A stretch of DNA of 64,000 nucleotides from Pseudosulfitobacter pseudonitzschiae. GTDB lineage: Bacteria; Pseudomonadota; Alphaproteobacteria; Rhodobacterales; Rhodobacteraceae. The translations under genes were made by a program, and so were the position numbers. Under the pieces are notes generated by a model. That model was not told the origin of the DNA and did no database searches. It was given only the letters and a program-made list of their open reading frames with translations. Shown here in pieces: positions 1 through 8,803 of the stretch; the stretch's first letter is position 1, and each line of letters starts with the position of its first letter. The stretch covers positions 62,001 to 126,000 of the forward strand of contig NZ_CP022416.1 in NCBI RefSeq assembly GCF_002222635.1. The letters are read 5' to 3'.

Positions 1-220
1 CCATGTCGAACCGGAAATCATCCAGCCCCAGCCCGCCATAAACGGGATCGGCATACATCGCCAAAAACCCTTGCTTGCCTGCCGACGCCCAGACATCGCG
101 CCCGACCATACCGTCACGGCGGAACTCTTCGCTGCGCGGGTACACCTCGGCCTCGGCCCATTTGCGAACCGTGTTGCGGAACATCTCGTGTTCCGGCTCG
201 AATATCCGTCTGCGGATCAT
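1..220 (-). CDS. Acyl-CoA dehydrogenase, N-terminal part (cut by window edge)
   Basis: The 73 visible codons start at the ATG complementary to 218-220 and run off the left edge. The residues (MIRRRIFEPEHEMFRNTVRKW, then AEVYPRSEEFRRDG and YGGLGLDDF) match the helical N-terminal domain of acyl-CoA dehydrogenases, FAD flavoenzymes that make the alpha-beta double bond in acyl-CoA thioesters. An ATG five bases further upstream meets a stop at once, which fixes this start. It lies 48 bases downstream of the acyl-CoA synthetase on the same strand and is probably the next gene of that operon. The catalytic glutamate and the FAD-binding region lie outside the window, so the substrate class cannot be judged. 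Confidence 0.85.
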   Translation of the reverse strand, partial: MIRRRIFEPEHEMFRNTVRKWAEAEVYPRSEEFRRDGMVGRDVWASAGKQGFLAMYADPVYGGLGLDDFRFDM

Positions 221-268
221 GGCATGTCCCCTATCCCTGCCCCGATGCATCCTGGGAAGGGCCTTGTT

Positions 269-1849
269 TCAGTCATTTGCGAACACATCGTCATACTGCT
301 GGCGCAAATCCCGTTTCAGGATCTTGCCGCTGGCGTTCTTGGGCAACTGGTCTGTGATCGCCACGTGTTTGGGCGCCTTGTAGTGGGTTAGGGTCTCGCG
401 GCAGTAGGCGTTTATATCCTCGACCGTGGCCGACGCGCCCGCCTTGAGCACGACAATCGCCGTCACTGCCTCGATCCACTTTGGGTGCGGCACGCCGAAC
501 ACGGCCACTTCGGCCACGTCAGGGTGACGAAAGATCGCTTCCTCAACCTCGCGGCTGGCGACGTTTTCGCCGCCCGTCTTGATCATGTCTTTCTTGCGGT
601 CGACGATATAAAGATACCCCTCTTCGTCATACCGCCCCAGATCACCGCTGTGGAACCAGCCGTTGCGAAAGGCGGCGGCGGTCTTGTCGGTGTCGTTGTA
701 GTATTCGGAAATCAAATGCGGGCTGCGGTGTACGACTTCGCCCACTTCACCCACGGCGACAGGATGGTCGTTGTCGTCAACCACTCGGGTTTCCACATTC
801 AGCGCAGGACGCCCCGCCGACCCCAGCTTGCGCACCTGATCCTCGGGCCGCAGGATTGTGGCGACGGGGGCCATTTCCGTCTGACCGTAAAAGTTGAACA
901 ACCGCATGTTCGGCAGACGCTGCATCAGCTCTTCGATCACTGCGGTCGGCATGATCGACGCACCGTAATAGCCCACGTTCAAACTGCTTAGGTCGCGTTT
1001 GTCGAAATCGGGATGGCGCAGCAGCGCAATCCACACGGTAGGCGGGCAGAACAGTTTGGTCACACTATGTTCTTCGATGGCCACCAGCATATCGGCGGGG
1101 TCGGCCTTTTCGTGCAGAATAGACGTAACGCCCAAGTACAGATCAGGGCTGAGGAAACAGTCAAGCTGCGCACAGTGAAACAGCGGCAGGCAATGCAGCG
1201 ACACGGCGTCGCCCGTCATCTCGCCGTCGACGATACAGCTGACATATTGCGCATACAGCGCATCCGACGACAAAAGCGCGCCTTTGGGGCGGGATTCCGT
1301 GCCGCTGGTGTACATCATCTGCACAGGATCATCGCCCGCAAGATCGGTCCAGGCTTCGGACGTATCATCATGGTCCAGAATGGCCGCAACCGGTTCCCAT
1401 CCTTCTGTGACATCAGCGCCCGCGTGGGGAATGACCAGCTTGGGCATATCGCTGTTCATGGACACCAGCGCCGCATCTGCCACAGGGCACAGCGCGTCCT
1501 CGGCAATCAGCATCTGCGCGCCGGAGTGGCCAAGGATATAGGCAAAGTCTTCGGCGTTCAGCATGAAGTTCACCGGCGTCGCAATCGCACCCAGCCGCGC
1601 CAGCGCAAAGCGCAGAACGACAAAGCTACGGTTGTTGTGAGTGAACAGCGCCACGCGGTCGCCCTTGGCGATGCCGCGCACCTTCAATGCGTTTGCCGCG
1701 CGGTCCACAGCTTTGTCCAGTTCGGCAAAGGTGTCGCTTCGGTCGCGAAACACCAGCGCCGTTTTGTTGGGTACGCGCGCAGCCGAGCGCCGCAACAAAT
1801 CGCCCAGTTGCTGGCTTCGGGCACGACGAACAAGACGTTCATTTCCCAT
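269..1849 (-). CDS. AMP-forming acyl-CoA synthetase (FadD-like)
   Basis: This enzyme activates a carboxylic acid to its CoA thioester through an acyl-adenylate. The adenylate-forming signatures are in order: the P-loop YTSGTESRPKGA, the FYGQTEM motif, GWFHSGDLG and DRKKDMIKTGGENV, and the C-terminal catalytic lysine in NASGKILKRDL. The length (526 aa) is normal for medium- or long-chain and aromatic acid ligases. I chose the ATG at 1849 because AAAGGA lies at suitable spacing before it; a GTG nine codons upstream (1876) is possible. It follows the TRAP permease by 55 bases in the same direction, so it probably activates the acid that the transporter brings in. The acid itself cannot be read from the sequence. 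Confidence 0.9.
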   Translation of the reverse strand: MGNERLVRRARSQQLGDLLRRSAARVPNKTALVFRDRSDTFAELDKAVDRAANALKVRGIAKGDRVALFTHNNRSFVVLRFALARLGAIATPVNFMLNAEDFAYILGHSGAQMLIAEDALCPVADAALVSMNSDMPKLVIPHAGADVTEGWEPVAAILDHDDTSEAWTDLAGDDPVQMMYTSGTESRPKGALLSSDALYAQYVSCIVDGEMTGDAVSLHCLPLFHCAQLDCFLSPDLYLGVTSILHEKADPADMLVAIEEHSVTKLFCPPTVWIALLRHPDFDKRDLSSLNVGYYGASIMPTAVIEELMQRLPNMRLFNFYGQTEMAPVATILRPEDQVRKLGSAGRPALNVETRVVDDNDHPVAVGEVGEVVHRSPHLISEYYNDTDKTAAAFRNGWFHSGDLGRYDEEGYLYIVDRKKDMIKTGGENVASREVEEAIFRHPDVAEVAVFGVPHPKWIEAVTAIVVLKAGASATVEDINAYCRETLTHYKAPKHVAITDQLPKNASGKILKRDLRQQYDDVFAND

Positions 1850-1904
1850 ATCAAGGGTCCTTTTATCTGAGGCCACCCGGAGTTTATCCCGCCGGGCTAC
1901 TACT

Positions 1905-3212
1905 CTATTGCATCATTTCGGGAAGGGTCAGGATCAGCGCGGGGAACGCGCACAAGATGGCAACCAGAACCAGATCCATGACAAAGAACCACGCCACGCC
2001 ACGGAAAATGGCCGTCGTGGAGACGAGGTTGCCGACCACGCTTTTGATCACGAACACGTTCATCCCGATGGGCGGCGTAATCATCCCGATCTCAAGCAGC
2101 TTGGTCAGCACGATGCCGAACCACAAAAGGCTCCAGCCCGACGCGTCGACCACCGGCAGGATGATCGGCAACGTTAGCAGCATCGCCCCGATCGGCTCAA
2201 GAAACATGCCGATCAACAGATAAACACAGACAATACCAAGCATCAAAAGCACCGGGCTGTCTGCGATCGACAGGATGCCCGAAGACAGATAGTTGCCCGC
2301 CCCCGACAGCGCCAGAAACCGCGTCAGCAAGCTGGCACCAACTGCAATGATCAGCAGTGCCGCTGTGGTCATCAATGTTTCGCGTGCAGCGGTCAGGAAC
2401 CTGGACAACGTCATTTCGCCAGTCACCAAAGCCACGATGCAGGCAAGAAACGCGCCTACGGCACCTGCTTCGGTGGGGGTGAATACGCCTCCGAACAGAC
2501 CTCCAAAAATGCCCAGCATGATCAACAACAGCGGCCATGTTTCGCGCAGCGCAATTATCTTTTCGCGCATCGTGACGCTGGCATCTCGGACCGGTGCCAA
2601 TTCCGGGTTCAGCTTGACCCGTATCAGCACCACAATCACATATCCCAACGCCGTCAGCAGACCTGCCGACACACCGCCAAGAAACAGGTCGGTAATCGAG
2701 ATTTGCGCAATCACGCCGTAGAGGATCAGAATAATAGACGGTGGAATCAACGCCCCGATTGTACCGGCCACCGCAACCGTGCCGGTGGCCAGTTCGGGGT
2801 GATACTTGTGTTTCATCATCTCCGGAATCGCGATCCGACCCATGGCCGCCGAACACGCGATGGACGACCCCGACACCGCCGCAAAACCGGCCGAGCCAAA
2901 GATCGACGCAATTGCCAGACCACCGGGCAAGCCTGCCATCCAGATTCGAGCGGCATTGAACATGCCTTTGGTCAGCTGCGTGTGATAGCTGATAAAGCCC
3001 AAGAACAGGAACATCGGGATCGAGGACAAGATCCAACTCGAGGTGAATTGATAGGGCACCAGTCCCATCGCACCCCACGCCACGCGCGGCCCCATAAGTA
3101 CCCAAAGCCCCCCAAACGAAACTCCGATCAGTGCTATGCCGATCGGCACCCGCGCTGCGATAAGGGCGATCAGCGTCGCCAGGCCGGTCAGGCCAATTCC
3201 AACATCACTCAT
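1905..3212 (-). CDS. dctM: TRAP transporter large permease subunit (DctM)
   Basis: This 435-residue protein of about a dozen hydrophobic segments is the channel-forming subunit of a tripartite ATP-independent periplasmic transporter, which uses the Na+ gradient to import organic acids. Family motifs are visible: GSAGFAAVSGSSIACSAAMG, GTIGALIPPSIILILYG, FTPTEAGAVGAF and, near the C-terminus, EIGMITPPIGMNVFVIK. Its ATG overlaps the end of dctQ by 8 bases, which indicates translational coupling. With dctQ and dctP it makes a full transporter inside the acyl-CoA operon, so the cargo is most likely the acid activated by the ligase next door. Confidence 0.95.
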   Translation of the reverse strand: MSDVGIGLTGLATLIALIAARVPIGIALIGVSFGGLWVLMGPRVAWGAMGLVPYQFTSSWILSSIPMFLFLGFISYHTQLTKGMFNAARIWMAGLPGGLAIASIFGSAGFAAVSGSSIACSAAMGRIAIPEMMKHKYHPELATGTVAVAGTIGALIPPSIILILYGVIAQISITDLFLGGVSAGLLTALGYVIVVLIRVKLNPELAPVRDASVTMREKIIALRETWPLLLIMLGIFGGLFGGVFTPTEAGAVGAFLACIVALVTGEMTLSRFLTAARETLMTTAALLIIAVGASLLTRFLALSGAGNYLSSGILSIADSPVLLMLGIVCVYLLIGMFLEPIGAMLLTLPIILPVVDASGWSLLWFGIVLTKLLEIGMITPPIGMNVFVIKSVVGNLVSTTAIFRGVAWFFVMDLVLVAILCAFPALILTLPEMMQ

Positions 3213-3741
3213 TGATTAATTCAGCGTCCATAACAGTTTCGTTTAGCCCGCTGCGCAGGCCTGTGACGGTCGTGATGACACGGTAGGCGGCAATCAGAAC
3301 CATCAGGCCCGTGCCGACCGGAATGGCCCAATAGCTTTGCCAGACCTCGATCATCTGCGACCCTTGTTCCATCGTGGCCCCGATATTCGTTTTCTTCACA
3401 GCCTCGGTATATCCTGCAATCATCAACGCCGTGATCACGATGACGGTCAGTACGCCCGAAAATACGGAAAATCCGGTCTGGACCCGTTTGGGCATCATAT
3501 CCGTGACAAATTCCACCGATATATGCGCCTGCTTTTCTTCGGCCACGCCAATGGCGATGAACACAAGGACGATCATGTAATAGTTCGCCACCACCACAAT
3601 CGTGCCGGGCAGTGGTGCGTTGAAGAAATAGCGTCCGATCACGTCGGCGGTGACGTGCAGCATCATCAGGATAACGCAGATCGTCCCGATCAAGGATGAT
3701 GCCTTGGCAAGGGACGACAGAAATCTGCCGATCAGAAACAT
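3205..3741 (-). CDS. dctQ: TRAP transporter small permease subunit (DctQ)
   Basis: This 178-residue protein has four predicted membrane segments and the DctQ pattern: a first helix followed by DVIGRYFFNAPLPG, then an acidic stretch with AEEKQAHISVEFV. DctQ is the small membrane partner of DctM and links the binding protein to the permease. The gene overlaps dctM by 8 bases and lies 81 bases downstream of dctP. That gap holds a strong hairpin (3768-3797), an arrangement repeated in the second TRAP operon of this window. Confidence 0.93.
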   Translation of the reverse strand: MFLIGRFLSSLAKASSLIGTICVILMMLHVTADVIGRYFFNAPLPGTIVVVANYYMIVLVFIAIGVAEEKQAHISVEFVTDMMPKRVQTGFSVFSGVLTVIVITALMIAGYTEAVKKTNIGATMEQGSQMIEVWQSYWAIPVGTGLMVLIAAYRVITTVTGLRSGLNETVMDAELINE

Positions 3742-3767
3742 GGATGGACCTCCCGTAGTTGCAGGTT

Positions 3768-3797
3768 TCGGGCACCGGAACGCTGTCCGGTGCCCGA
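3768..3797 (-). promoter_or_regulatory. Intercistronic hairpin between dctP and dctQ
   Basis: Perfect 12-bp arms TCGGGCACCGGA (3768-3779) and TCCGGTGCCCGA (3786-3797) enclose a 6-base loop. On the transcribed minus strand no T-run follows, so it is not a typical terminator. It is more likely to stabilise the upstream dctP message or to reduce read-through, giving more binding protein than permease. The role is inferred; the repeat is seen directly. Confidence 0.7.
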
Positions 3798-3822
3798 TCT
3801 TGTGTCGTTTTGCTGTCGTGGA

Positions 3823-4959
3823 TTACTTGCCGTAGCTGGCGACATCGACTTTCGAGAATATCTCGTCGTAATACAGTTTGGTCAGCGCCTCGCCGCCCTC
3901 AACGCCTTTGGTCAGGTCGGACCACTTGACCAGCAGCGTATTCAGCGCATCGGCCGCTTCTGCGCCAGTTTCCAGACCGAACCGCTCTTTGTAGATCGAG
4001 GCGATTGCGTCTTTGTCCTTGCTGATGAATTCGCGGTTCATCTGCACCATGTCAGCAGCCGCATCAGTGTATTCGATGCCCATATCCGGGGCGCGTTCCT
4101 TACCGGCCCGACCCTCTTCGATATAGACCCAGGTGATATCCGCCATCAGCTTGGCGTTAGCCCGCAGAACCTGGCCTTTGGACTCGTCCGACAGGCTGTT
4201 CCATGTCTCCATATTCATGGTGAACGGCACGTTGAACTGCGCCCCCGGCAAACCAACGTAAAGATATTTCACAACGTCAATAAAGCCAAAGTTCACAAAG
4301 TCTGCCGTGTTGCTGGCGGTACAGTCCACAACGCCCTGGTTCAGACCCTCAAGCGTTTCATTAACCGACATAGACACAGGCACCGCGCCCACAGTTTCTG
4401 CCCACCGCGCCCAATAGGCACCCGCAGCACGAATACGCTTACCCTGAAGATCGGCCACCGATGTTAGCGGCACAACGCACTGCAACACGTAGGAGGTGGT
4501 CGAACCCGCGCCCAGATAAACCTGGTTCTGTGCTGCGACCTCGGTCTGGCAGTCCTCACAGTTCAGCATGACGTACTCAGTGATCGCACCGGCAAAAGCG
4601 GTCGAGCTCAGCTCGCCTGCGAATTCCTCAAGCTCGACCAGTTCCGAAAACTCGGACAGCATGTTCAGATTGGGATATTCCGCAGGGAAATATGCCGTCA
4701 GGTTGGCCGCAGCGTCAGCGATTCCGTCGCGCACACCTGCGTTGACTTCGGCAAAGCTGAGCAGCGACAGCGGGAACACACGCATAGTCACGTCGCCGTT
4801 TGTGTATTCCTCTACGGCCTTGGCGTACTCTTCCAACATTTTGGTCGGCGCCGAGTTGGGCGGCCAGCCGCCGGCAAATGTCAGGTCCTGAGCATAAGAT
4901 GCCCCGGCCATAGCCAACATGGATGCGCTGGTAAGAATTCCTTTGATCGCAGTTTTCAT
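3823..4959 (-). CDS. dctP: TRAP transporter substrate-binding protein (DctP)
   Basis: This 378-residue periplasmic protein starts with a Sec signal peptide (MKTAIKGILTSASMLAMAGASYAQD, cleaved after A-Y-A). DctP-family features are the phrase LQGKRIRAAGAYWARW, the ligand-site arginine context and VDCTASNTADFVNFGF. It captures the substrate for the DctQM permease encoded just downstream. An unusual CEDCQ cysteine pair lies near residue 135, with further cysteines at VLQCVV and VVDCTA. Position and orientation place it third in the operon headed by the hydratase genes. The ligand is probably an organic acid, and nothing here identifies it further. Confidence 0.93.
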   Translation of the reverse strand: MKTAIKGILTSASMLAMAGASYAQDLTFAGGWPPNSAPTKMLEEYAKAVEEYTNGDVTMRVFPLSLLSFAEVNAGVRDGIADAAANLTAYFPAEYPNLNMLSEFSELVELEEFAGELSSTAFAGAITEYVMLNCEDCQTEVAAQNQVYLGAGSTTSYVLQCVVPLTSVADLQGKRIRAAGAYWARWAETVGAVPVSMSVNETLEGLNQGVVDCTASNTADFVNFGFIDVVKYLYVGLPGAQFNVPFTMNMETWNSLSDESKGQVLRANAKLMADITWVYIEEGRAGKERAPDMGIEYTDAAADMVQMNREFISKDKDAIASIYKERFGLETGAEAADALNTLLVKWSDLTKGVEGGEALTKLYYDEIFSKVDVASYGK

Positions 4960-5070
4960 AGTCTCTTTTCCTCCGATTGAGACGTTTCTCTTTCCCGCTT
5001 CACCGGCTGGTGAATTGGGCCTCCCTTAACCGAGTGCGCGGGCCTTTTCCCGTCAGGCCGACGCACCCGC

Positions 5071-5847
5071 CTATGTGTTGAACCGTGGCGCGCGCTTCTC
5101 CAGAAACGCCGCCAGCCCTTCGGCAAAATCGGACGTTTCCCCCGCCTGTTTCTGCCAGTCACGCTCGTGCCCAAGCGTGGATTCAAAATCGCTATCGGCG
5201 GCGCTCCATGCCGCGCGACGGATCAATGCCAGACTGGAAGAGGGCCCATCGGCAAGACGCTGCGCAATCTCGATTGCCGTGGCTTCAACCGTGCCGTTGT
5301 CCACCAACCGCGTGATCAATCCCCAGTCAAACGCTTGTGACGCCGGGATTTTTTCAGCCAGTAACATCATCTCCATAGCCCGCACCCGGCCCACCGCACG
5401 GGTAAGCAACCACGTGGCGCCGCCGTCAGGGATCAGTCCGATCCGTGCAAAAGCTTCCAGAAAATACGCGTCCCGCCCTGCGACGATGATATCGCACAAC
5501 AATGCAATCGACGCGCCCACGCCTGCCGCCGCCCCGCTGACAGCCGACACCAGCGGCACCGGCGAATCACGGATCGCCAGCATCAGCGGATTGTAATCCT
5601 GCTCCAGTGTCTCCCCGACATCAAAGTTGGCAATGTCCTCGGGCATGGCAGCCTTCAGATTAGCCCCCGTCGAAAACGCGCGGGCGCTGCCCGCCAACAC
5701 GATGGCGCGGGCGGTCTTGGCCTCTTGGACCAGCAACTCGTGCAGTTCGCGCGCCATCGCGGGCGTCAGGCTGTTCATCGTTGCGGGATCATTCAGGCGC
5801 AGCGTTGTCACAGCACCTGCACGCTCGATCAAAATCTTGTCGGTCAT
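5071..5847 (-). CDS. Enoyl-CoA hydratase/isomerase, PaaG-like
   Basis: This 258-residue crotonase-fold protein handles enoyl-CoA thioesters. The oxyanion-hole segments are ARAFSTGANL and SGAAAGVGASIAL. IGLIPDGGATWLLTR has aspartate where classical hydratases have the second glutamate, as in PaaG-type isomerases, so isomerisation of an unsaturated or epoxy ring CoA ester is more likely than simple hydration. The start at 5847 is supported by a 4-base ATGA overlap with the upstream hydratase; an in-frame extension of 17 codons exists but would lie wholly inside the neighbour. It is part of the acyl-CoA operon. Confidence 0.88.
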   Translation of the reverse strand: MTDKILIERAGAVTTLRLNDPATMNSLTPAMARELHELLVQEAKTARAIVLAGSARAFSTGANLKAAMPEDIANFDVGETLEQDYNPLMLAIRDSPVPLVSAVSGAAAGVGASIALLCDIIVAGRDAYFLEAFARIGLIPDGGATWLLTRAVGRVRAMEMMLLAEKIPASQAFDWGLITRLVDNGTVEATAIEIAQRLADGPSSSLALIRRAAWSAADSDFESTLGHERDWQKQAGETSDFAEGLAAFLEKRAPRFNT

Positions 5848-6746
5848 GTTGTGGCCCCCCTGCCCCGCGCCATCTCCCATTCCGGCTCGTCCCACCACGG
5901 GAAGTACCCCGGCATGTCGGTCGACACTTTGTCAGGAAACGCAGGCGCGCGTTTTTCCATGAAGCTGGCGACACCTTCCGCCGCGTCCCCCGACCCACCG
6001 CGCGCGGCAATCCCGCGACTGTCGATCTGATGCGCCTGCATCGGGTGGGCAGCCCCAGCCATCCGCCACATCATCTGGCGGGTCAGGGCTATTGAAACGG
6101 GTGCGGTGTTGTCCGCAATCTCGTGCGCGATCCGGTACGCTTCGGCCAGCAGGTCCTCGGGCTCATGCACCGACCGGACCAGCCCGCCAGCCAATGCCTC
6201 GTCCGCACCGAACACCCGACCGGAATAACACCACTCCAACGCTTGCGACATGCCGACAAGACGCGGCAAAAACCACGACGACGCCGCTTCGGGCACGATT
6301 CCGCGACGCGCAAAGACAAAGCCAAAGCGCGCCTTGGTCGATGTAATGCGAAGGTCCATCGGCAACTGCATCGTCATCCCGATCCCCACGGCCGGACCAT
6401 TCACCGCAGCAATCACCGGTTTCAGACAGTTGAACAGGCGCAGCGCCAGAACACCGCCCATGTCGCGGTTGGTCGGATCGTTCCACACCGCAGGGTCGGT
6501 CGAGGTAATATCAGGCCGTGCCGAGGTGAACGCATCCGGATCATCCAGATCGACGCCCGCGCAGAACCCGCGCCCCGCACCGGTCACAATGATCGCCCGC
6601 ACCGCATCATCGGCATCGGCCACATCCAGCGCCGCGATCATCTCTTGCATCATCAGCAGCGTAAAGGCGTTCAGCCGATCGGGCCGGTTCAACGTCAGCA
6701 ACATGATGCCATCCGCCGTTTCGGTCTTCAGTGTCTGATAGGTCAT
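5844..6746 (-). CDS. Enoyl-CoA hydratase/isomerase family protein
   Basis: This 300-residue crotonase-superfamily protein has GRGFCAGVDL and NGPAVGIGMTMQLPMDLRI as oxyanion-hole regions and FARRGIVPEAASSWFLPRLVG as the helix carrying the catalytic glutamate. The C-terminal tail after SFMEKRAPAFP is about 35 residues longer than usual. It is the first enzyme gene after the regulator (27 bases downstream of gntR) and overlaps the next hydratase by 4 bases. Two paralogous crotonases in one operon usually do different steps, here probably hydration and isomerisation of the same acyl-CoA chain. Confidence 0.88.
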   Translation of the reverse strand: MTYQTLKTETADGIMLLTLNRPDRLNAFTLLMMQEMIAALDVADADDAVRAIIVTGAGRGFCAGVDLDDPDAFTSARPDITSTDPAVWNDPTNRDMGGVLALRLFNCLKPVIAAVNGPAVGIGMTMQLPMDLRITSTKARFGFVFARRGIVPEAASSWFLPRLVGMSQALEWCYSGRVFGADEALAGGLVRSVHEPEDLLAEAYRIAHEIADNTAPVSIALTRQMMWRMAGAAHPMQAHQIDSRGIAARGGSGDAAEGVASFMEKRAPAFPDKVSTDMPGYFPWWDEPEWEMARGRGATT

Positions 6747-6773
6747 CTTATCTCCTCCCCCTTCGGTTCGGCG

Positions 6774-7514
6774 CTACGACAGCGCGCGCGGGTTTAGGGC
6801 AATCTCGTCTTCAAGTCCCGCAATCTGTGCCCCGCGCCAAAAGTCCTCAGTGTGCATCCGCATCCATTTCTCTGCGCGGTCGGCATCGCGGTCGCGCATG
6901 GCCGCGATGATGTTGGAATGGGCTTCAATCTGGCGTTTGTAGAATTTGGGCGCGTAGGGCGCGATCTGGGCAAAGCCGCGGAATAGCAACAGTGCAATCG
7001 GCTCTCGTGCCAGACCCAGCACACGGTTGCGCCCCATATCAGCCAGACGGGTGTGAAAGTCCTCATCAAGGCTGATGGTCCGCTCCATCATACCTTCTGC
7101 TGCGATAAACTCGGCGTGCAGCGCCTGCATCCCGTTGATCTCATCCTCGGTCCCGTGTTCTGCCGCGAGACGGGCGGCCAACGGTTCTGTCATCATAGTA
7201 ACCTCCCACAGCTCGCGGAACGTCACTTTCATCAGCGCCATGGCCCGCCCCGATCGCGTGGTCAGCGGGCCCGCTTGCGGCACAGCAACCTCCAGACGGC
7301 GCGGCGACGGACGATGCACCAGCCCGTCACTTTCAAGCTGGCGCAATCCTTCGCGCAACGTCGAGCGTGTCACCCCGAACTGCACTGCCAGCTCTGCCTC
7401 GCCGGGCAACTGATCGCCGGGGTTAAGATCACCGCGCATTATTTGCGCCTCTATTTCATCAGCAATCTGCTGATAGGCAAAATGCACCTGAGCGGTTTTC
7501 TGTACCTCTTTCAT
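6774..7514 (-). CDS. GntR-family regulator with FCD domain
   Basis: This is a 246-residue DNA-binding regulator. The winged helix lies at about residues 14-80 (IADEIEAQIMRGDLNPGDQLPGE, FGVTRSTLREGLRQLESDGLV). The all-helical FCD effector domain follows, with metal-ligand-type residues in DEDFHTRLADM and IEAHSNIIAAM. FCD regulators normally respond to a small organic acid or acyl-CoA and repress their own operon. It is the first gene of the minus-strand acyl-CoA operon and faces an AT-rich region with an 11-bp inverted repeat at 7681-7721. Confidence 0.92.
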   Translation of the reverse strand: MKEVQKTAQVHFAYQQIADEIEAQIMRGDLNPGDQLPGEAELAVQFGVTRSTLREGLRQLESDGLVHRPSPRRLEVAVPQAGPLTTRSGRAMALMKVTFRELWEVTMMTEPLAARLAAEHGTEDEINGMQALHAEFIAAEGMMERTISLDEDFHTRLADMGRNRVLGLAREPIALLLFRGFAQIAPYAPKFYKRQIEAHSNIIAAMRDRDADRAEKWMRMHTEDFWRGAQIAGLEDEIALNPRALS

Positions 7515-8052
7515 AGCAGCACCCGTCCAGCCGCAAAAACTGAGCTGCCGGGCTTAAAGCCGCGTTGAAGCAAGGAACGAGGTACATTGCAGGTCATGAA
7601 AGCCCCATAGTCAGACACTAAGGCACTCTGGTGGTGAAGTATCAAAACTGTCAACTGCTGTAATTTTTGCGTGCAGAAATCAATATATAGTATTGTATTT
7701 GCATAAATTGACTATATATTGTTATTCTGACGTAGAGTTTTCAAAATACTTAAGCCGAGAACATTCCGTCCCGTATAGTTTAGCGTCCGACATAAAGCTC
7801 GCGACGCAACGGCATTTCATCTTTAGTGCAACAATAGCGGCTTAATCCGATCCGAAACTACAAAGCCTTCTGTCTTCATCGAAAGCAAAGCCTGACGGAT
7901 TCGCACGCCGACCTGATGTCAGACGACAATCACCACATCCGTTAGGTCCGCATCCACCGCCTGACCGGCGGCCAACACCCGTCGGGCCAGATGTGTCTGC
8001 ACGGCTTTGTCATGTTGTTGACGCGCCCCATCTGCACGCATAGCCATCTCTC
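7515..8052. other. Intergenic region between gntR and IS6 relic
   Basis: This stretch holds the operon promoter and the inverted repeat listed separately. At 7800-8043 the minus strand reads through two short open pieces (one ending TDVVIVV, one ending DRIKPLLLH) separated by stops. They look like a decayed gene, but I do not recognise the family. Confidence 0.4.
7681..7721. promoter_or_regulatory. AT-rich inverted repeat upstream of gntR
   Basis: CAATATATAGT (7681-7691) and ACTATATATTG (7711-7721) form perfect 11-bp arms around a 19-base spacer, 167 bases upstream of the gntR start. The local composition is much richer in A+T than the genes on either side. It could be the operator for the GntR protein or the remains of an acquired promoter region. 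FCD regulators usually bind shorter TnGTnnnACnA-type sites, which I do not see clearly here. Confidence 0.45.
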
Positions 8053-8752
8053 ATGATCAGCCAAGTTTCACAGCCTCGCCTGAAGGGATTCCGGTTCCCT
8101 CGGTCCATCATTTCCTATGCCATCTGGGCGTACCATCGGTTTGGCCTGAGCCTGCGCGATGTCGAGGATCTGTTGGCCGAACGGGGCGTAATCGTCTCGT
8201 ATAAAAGCATCCGAGTTTGGTGCCAGCGGTTTGGAACACAGATAGCGGCCAAGATCCGTCGCGATCGCCCGGTTCCTGCCGACAAATGGCATCTGGACGA
8301 AGTCGTAATTTCAATTCGAGGGCGAAAACATTGGCTTTGGCGAGCGGTCGACGCAAACGGAGACGTGCTGGAGATACTGCTGCAAAGCCGCAGAAATGCC
8401 AACGCCGCCAAGCGTTTTCTGATAGCGATGGGCTGTGCCACGCGTCCTCGTGACGGACAAACTGCGCAGCTATGGCGTGGCTGTCCGTGACCTTTGCCGA
8501 AGTGTCGATTATCGCTCGCACAAGGGTTGAACAACCGATCAGAGGCGTCGCATCGACGCACACGACGAAGAGAAAAAATCTTGGGTCGCTTCAAATCCCC
8601 ACGCCAGGCGCAGCGTTTTCTATCCGTCCACGATCAGTCCGCGACCATCTTCCGTCCAAAGCGCCACCGCCTTTCCGCAGTACCCTACGCCAATCTCGGG
8701 CTGACGCGTTCAGCCTGTGGAATAACTATGCGGCTGAAATGGTTGCCTGATC
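8053..8752 (+). pseudogene. IS6-family transposase, frameshifted
   Basis: The first 120 codons read as an IS6 transposase: LKGFRFPRSIISYAIWAYHRFGLSLRDVEDLL, the first catalytic aspartate in DKWHLDEV, and GRKHWLWRAVDANGDVLEILL. The frame is then lost near 8430 and the rest (LRSYGVAVRD, SHKGLNNRSEASH, RRREKILGRFKSPRQAQRFL) continues in other frames to an AAEMVA end at about 8752. At least two frameshifts make it inactive. A near-identical N-terminal fragment occurs at 61676-61785. Confidence 0.85.
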
Positions 8753-8803
8753 AGGACGCGAATCTTCGTTGCGTGGCGACATAACAACCTGACAAAGCCT
8801 GAT

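Noticed and set aside
1013-1870. A 285-codon open frame on the plus strand opposite the acyl-CoA synthetase
   Set aside because: It lies wholly antisense to a gene with full adenylate-forming motifs and has the histidine- and arginine-rich bias of a GC-rich shadow frame.
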